Positions 36,743 to 36,755 of a stretch of DNA of 36,755 nt are shown here, in pieces. Position 1 is the first letter of the stretch. Each line of letters begins with the position of its first letter. A program made the position numbers and the translations under genes. The stretch is taken from assembly GCA_030693205.1 (NCBI GenBank), contig JAUYBG010000018.1:1-36755 (forward strand). Reading direction: 5' to 3'. Under the pieces are notes generated by a model. The model did no database searches. It saw only the letters and a list, made by a program, of their open reading frames with translations, and was not told the DNA's origin. The DNA comes from a bacterium (GTDB taxonomy: Bacteria; Patescibacteriota; Minisyncoccia; JAHIHE01).

Positions 36743-36755
36743 ATAATTATTAGAA

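Overview
The window reads as a chromosomal segment of an anaerobic, fermentative bacterium of the Patescibacteria/Candidate Phyla Radiation type. The grounds are A+T-rich DNA, a divergent 16S gene with an altered but compensated 530 loop, an apparently unlinked 23S gene, few Shine-Dalgarno sequences, VirB2-type pilin tails on surface proteins, a group 3b-type [NiFe]-hydrogenase with reduced accessory proteins, and a ferredoxin-linked pyruvate oxidoreductase. Ordinary TGA stops are used, so the recoded SR1/Gracilibacteria code does not apply. A finer placement needs a 16S tree.

Layout. 1-1300: khpA and trmD. 1400-3962: a structured leader, 16S rRNA, a terminator inside the spacer, then tRNA-Ile(GAU), tRNA-Ala(UGC) and a strong terminator; no 23S follows. 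4260: a 21-residue basic peptide gene with a consensus Shine-Dalgarno. 4495-13714: a hydrogenase island. Its minus-strand genes in transcription order are hyhB, hyhG, hypC, hypD (frameshifted), hypE, hyhS, hyhL and a hypA-like gene. A hypF fragment and an unknown membrane protein gene lie between them on the plus strand. 13898-23489: lower glycolysis (gap, pgk, eno) and a PfkB-family sugar kinase, interleaved with two large surface proteins that share an almost identical two-helix pilin-like tail. 23645-29472: acetyl-CoA synthetase with a lysine-rich N-terminal extension, a metallo-beta-lactamase-fold protein, porG, porD and porA without porB, and a phosphatidylserine decarboxylase. 29725-36654: an unknown gene behind a perfect consensus promoter, nusA, a manganese-type pyrophosphatase, trigger factor, clpP and gpmI.

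Metabolic reading (inference). Glycolysis yields pyruvate, pyruvate:ferredoxin oxidoreductase yields acetyl-CoA and reduced ferredoxin, Acs links acetyl-CoA with acetate, the pyrophosphatase clears PPi, and the soluble hydrogenase exchanges electrons between NAD(P)H and protons.

The most striking signal is a set of palindromic DNA elements that sit between genes and also inside genes without breaking the reading frame. I count ten G+C-richer insertions in seven genes (trmD, hypF, hypE, hypD, hyhB, acs, psd), plus three A+T-rich ones in hypF. Several are built of 24-nt units (8 codons), one is 63 nt (21 codons), and one unit is nested in another. The same DNA is read in different frames in different places, so these behave like the coding palindromes of Rickettsia (RPEs) and not like protein domains. 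Most lie in the hydrogenase island. A second theme is the modular surface proteins with interchangeable extracellular heads on a VirB2/TrbC-like membrane tail.
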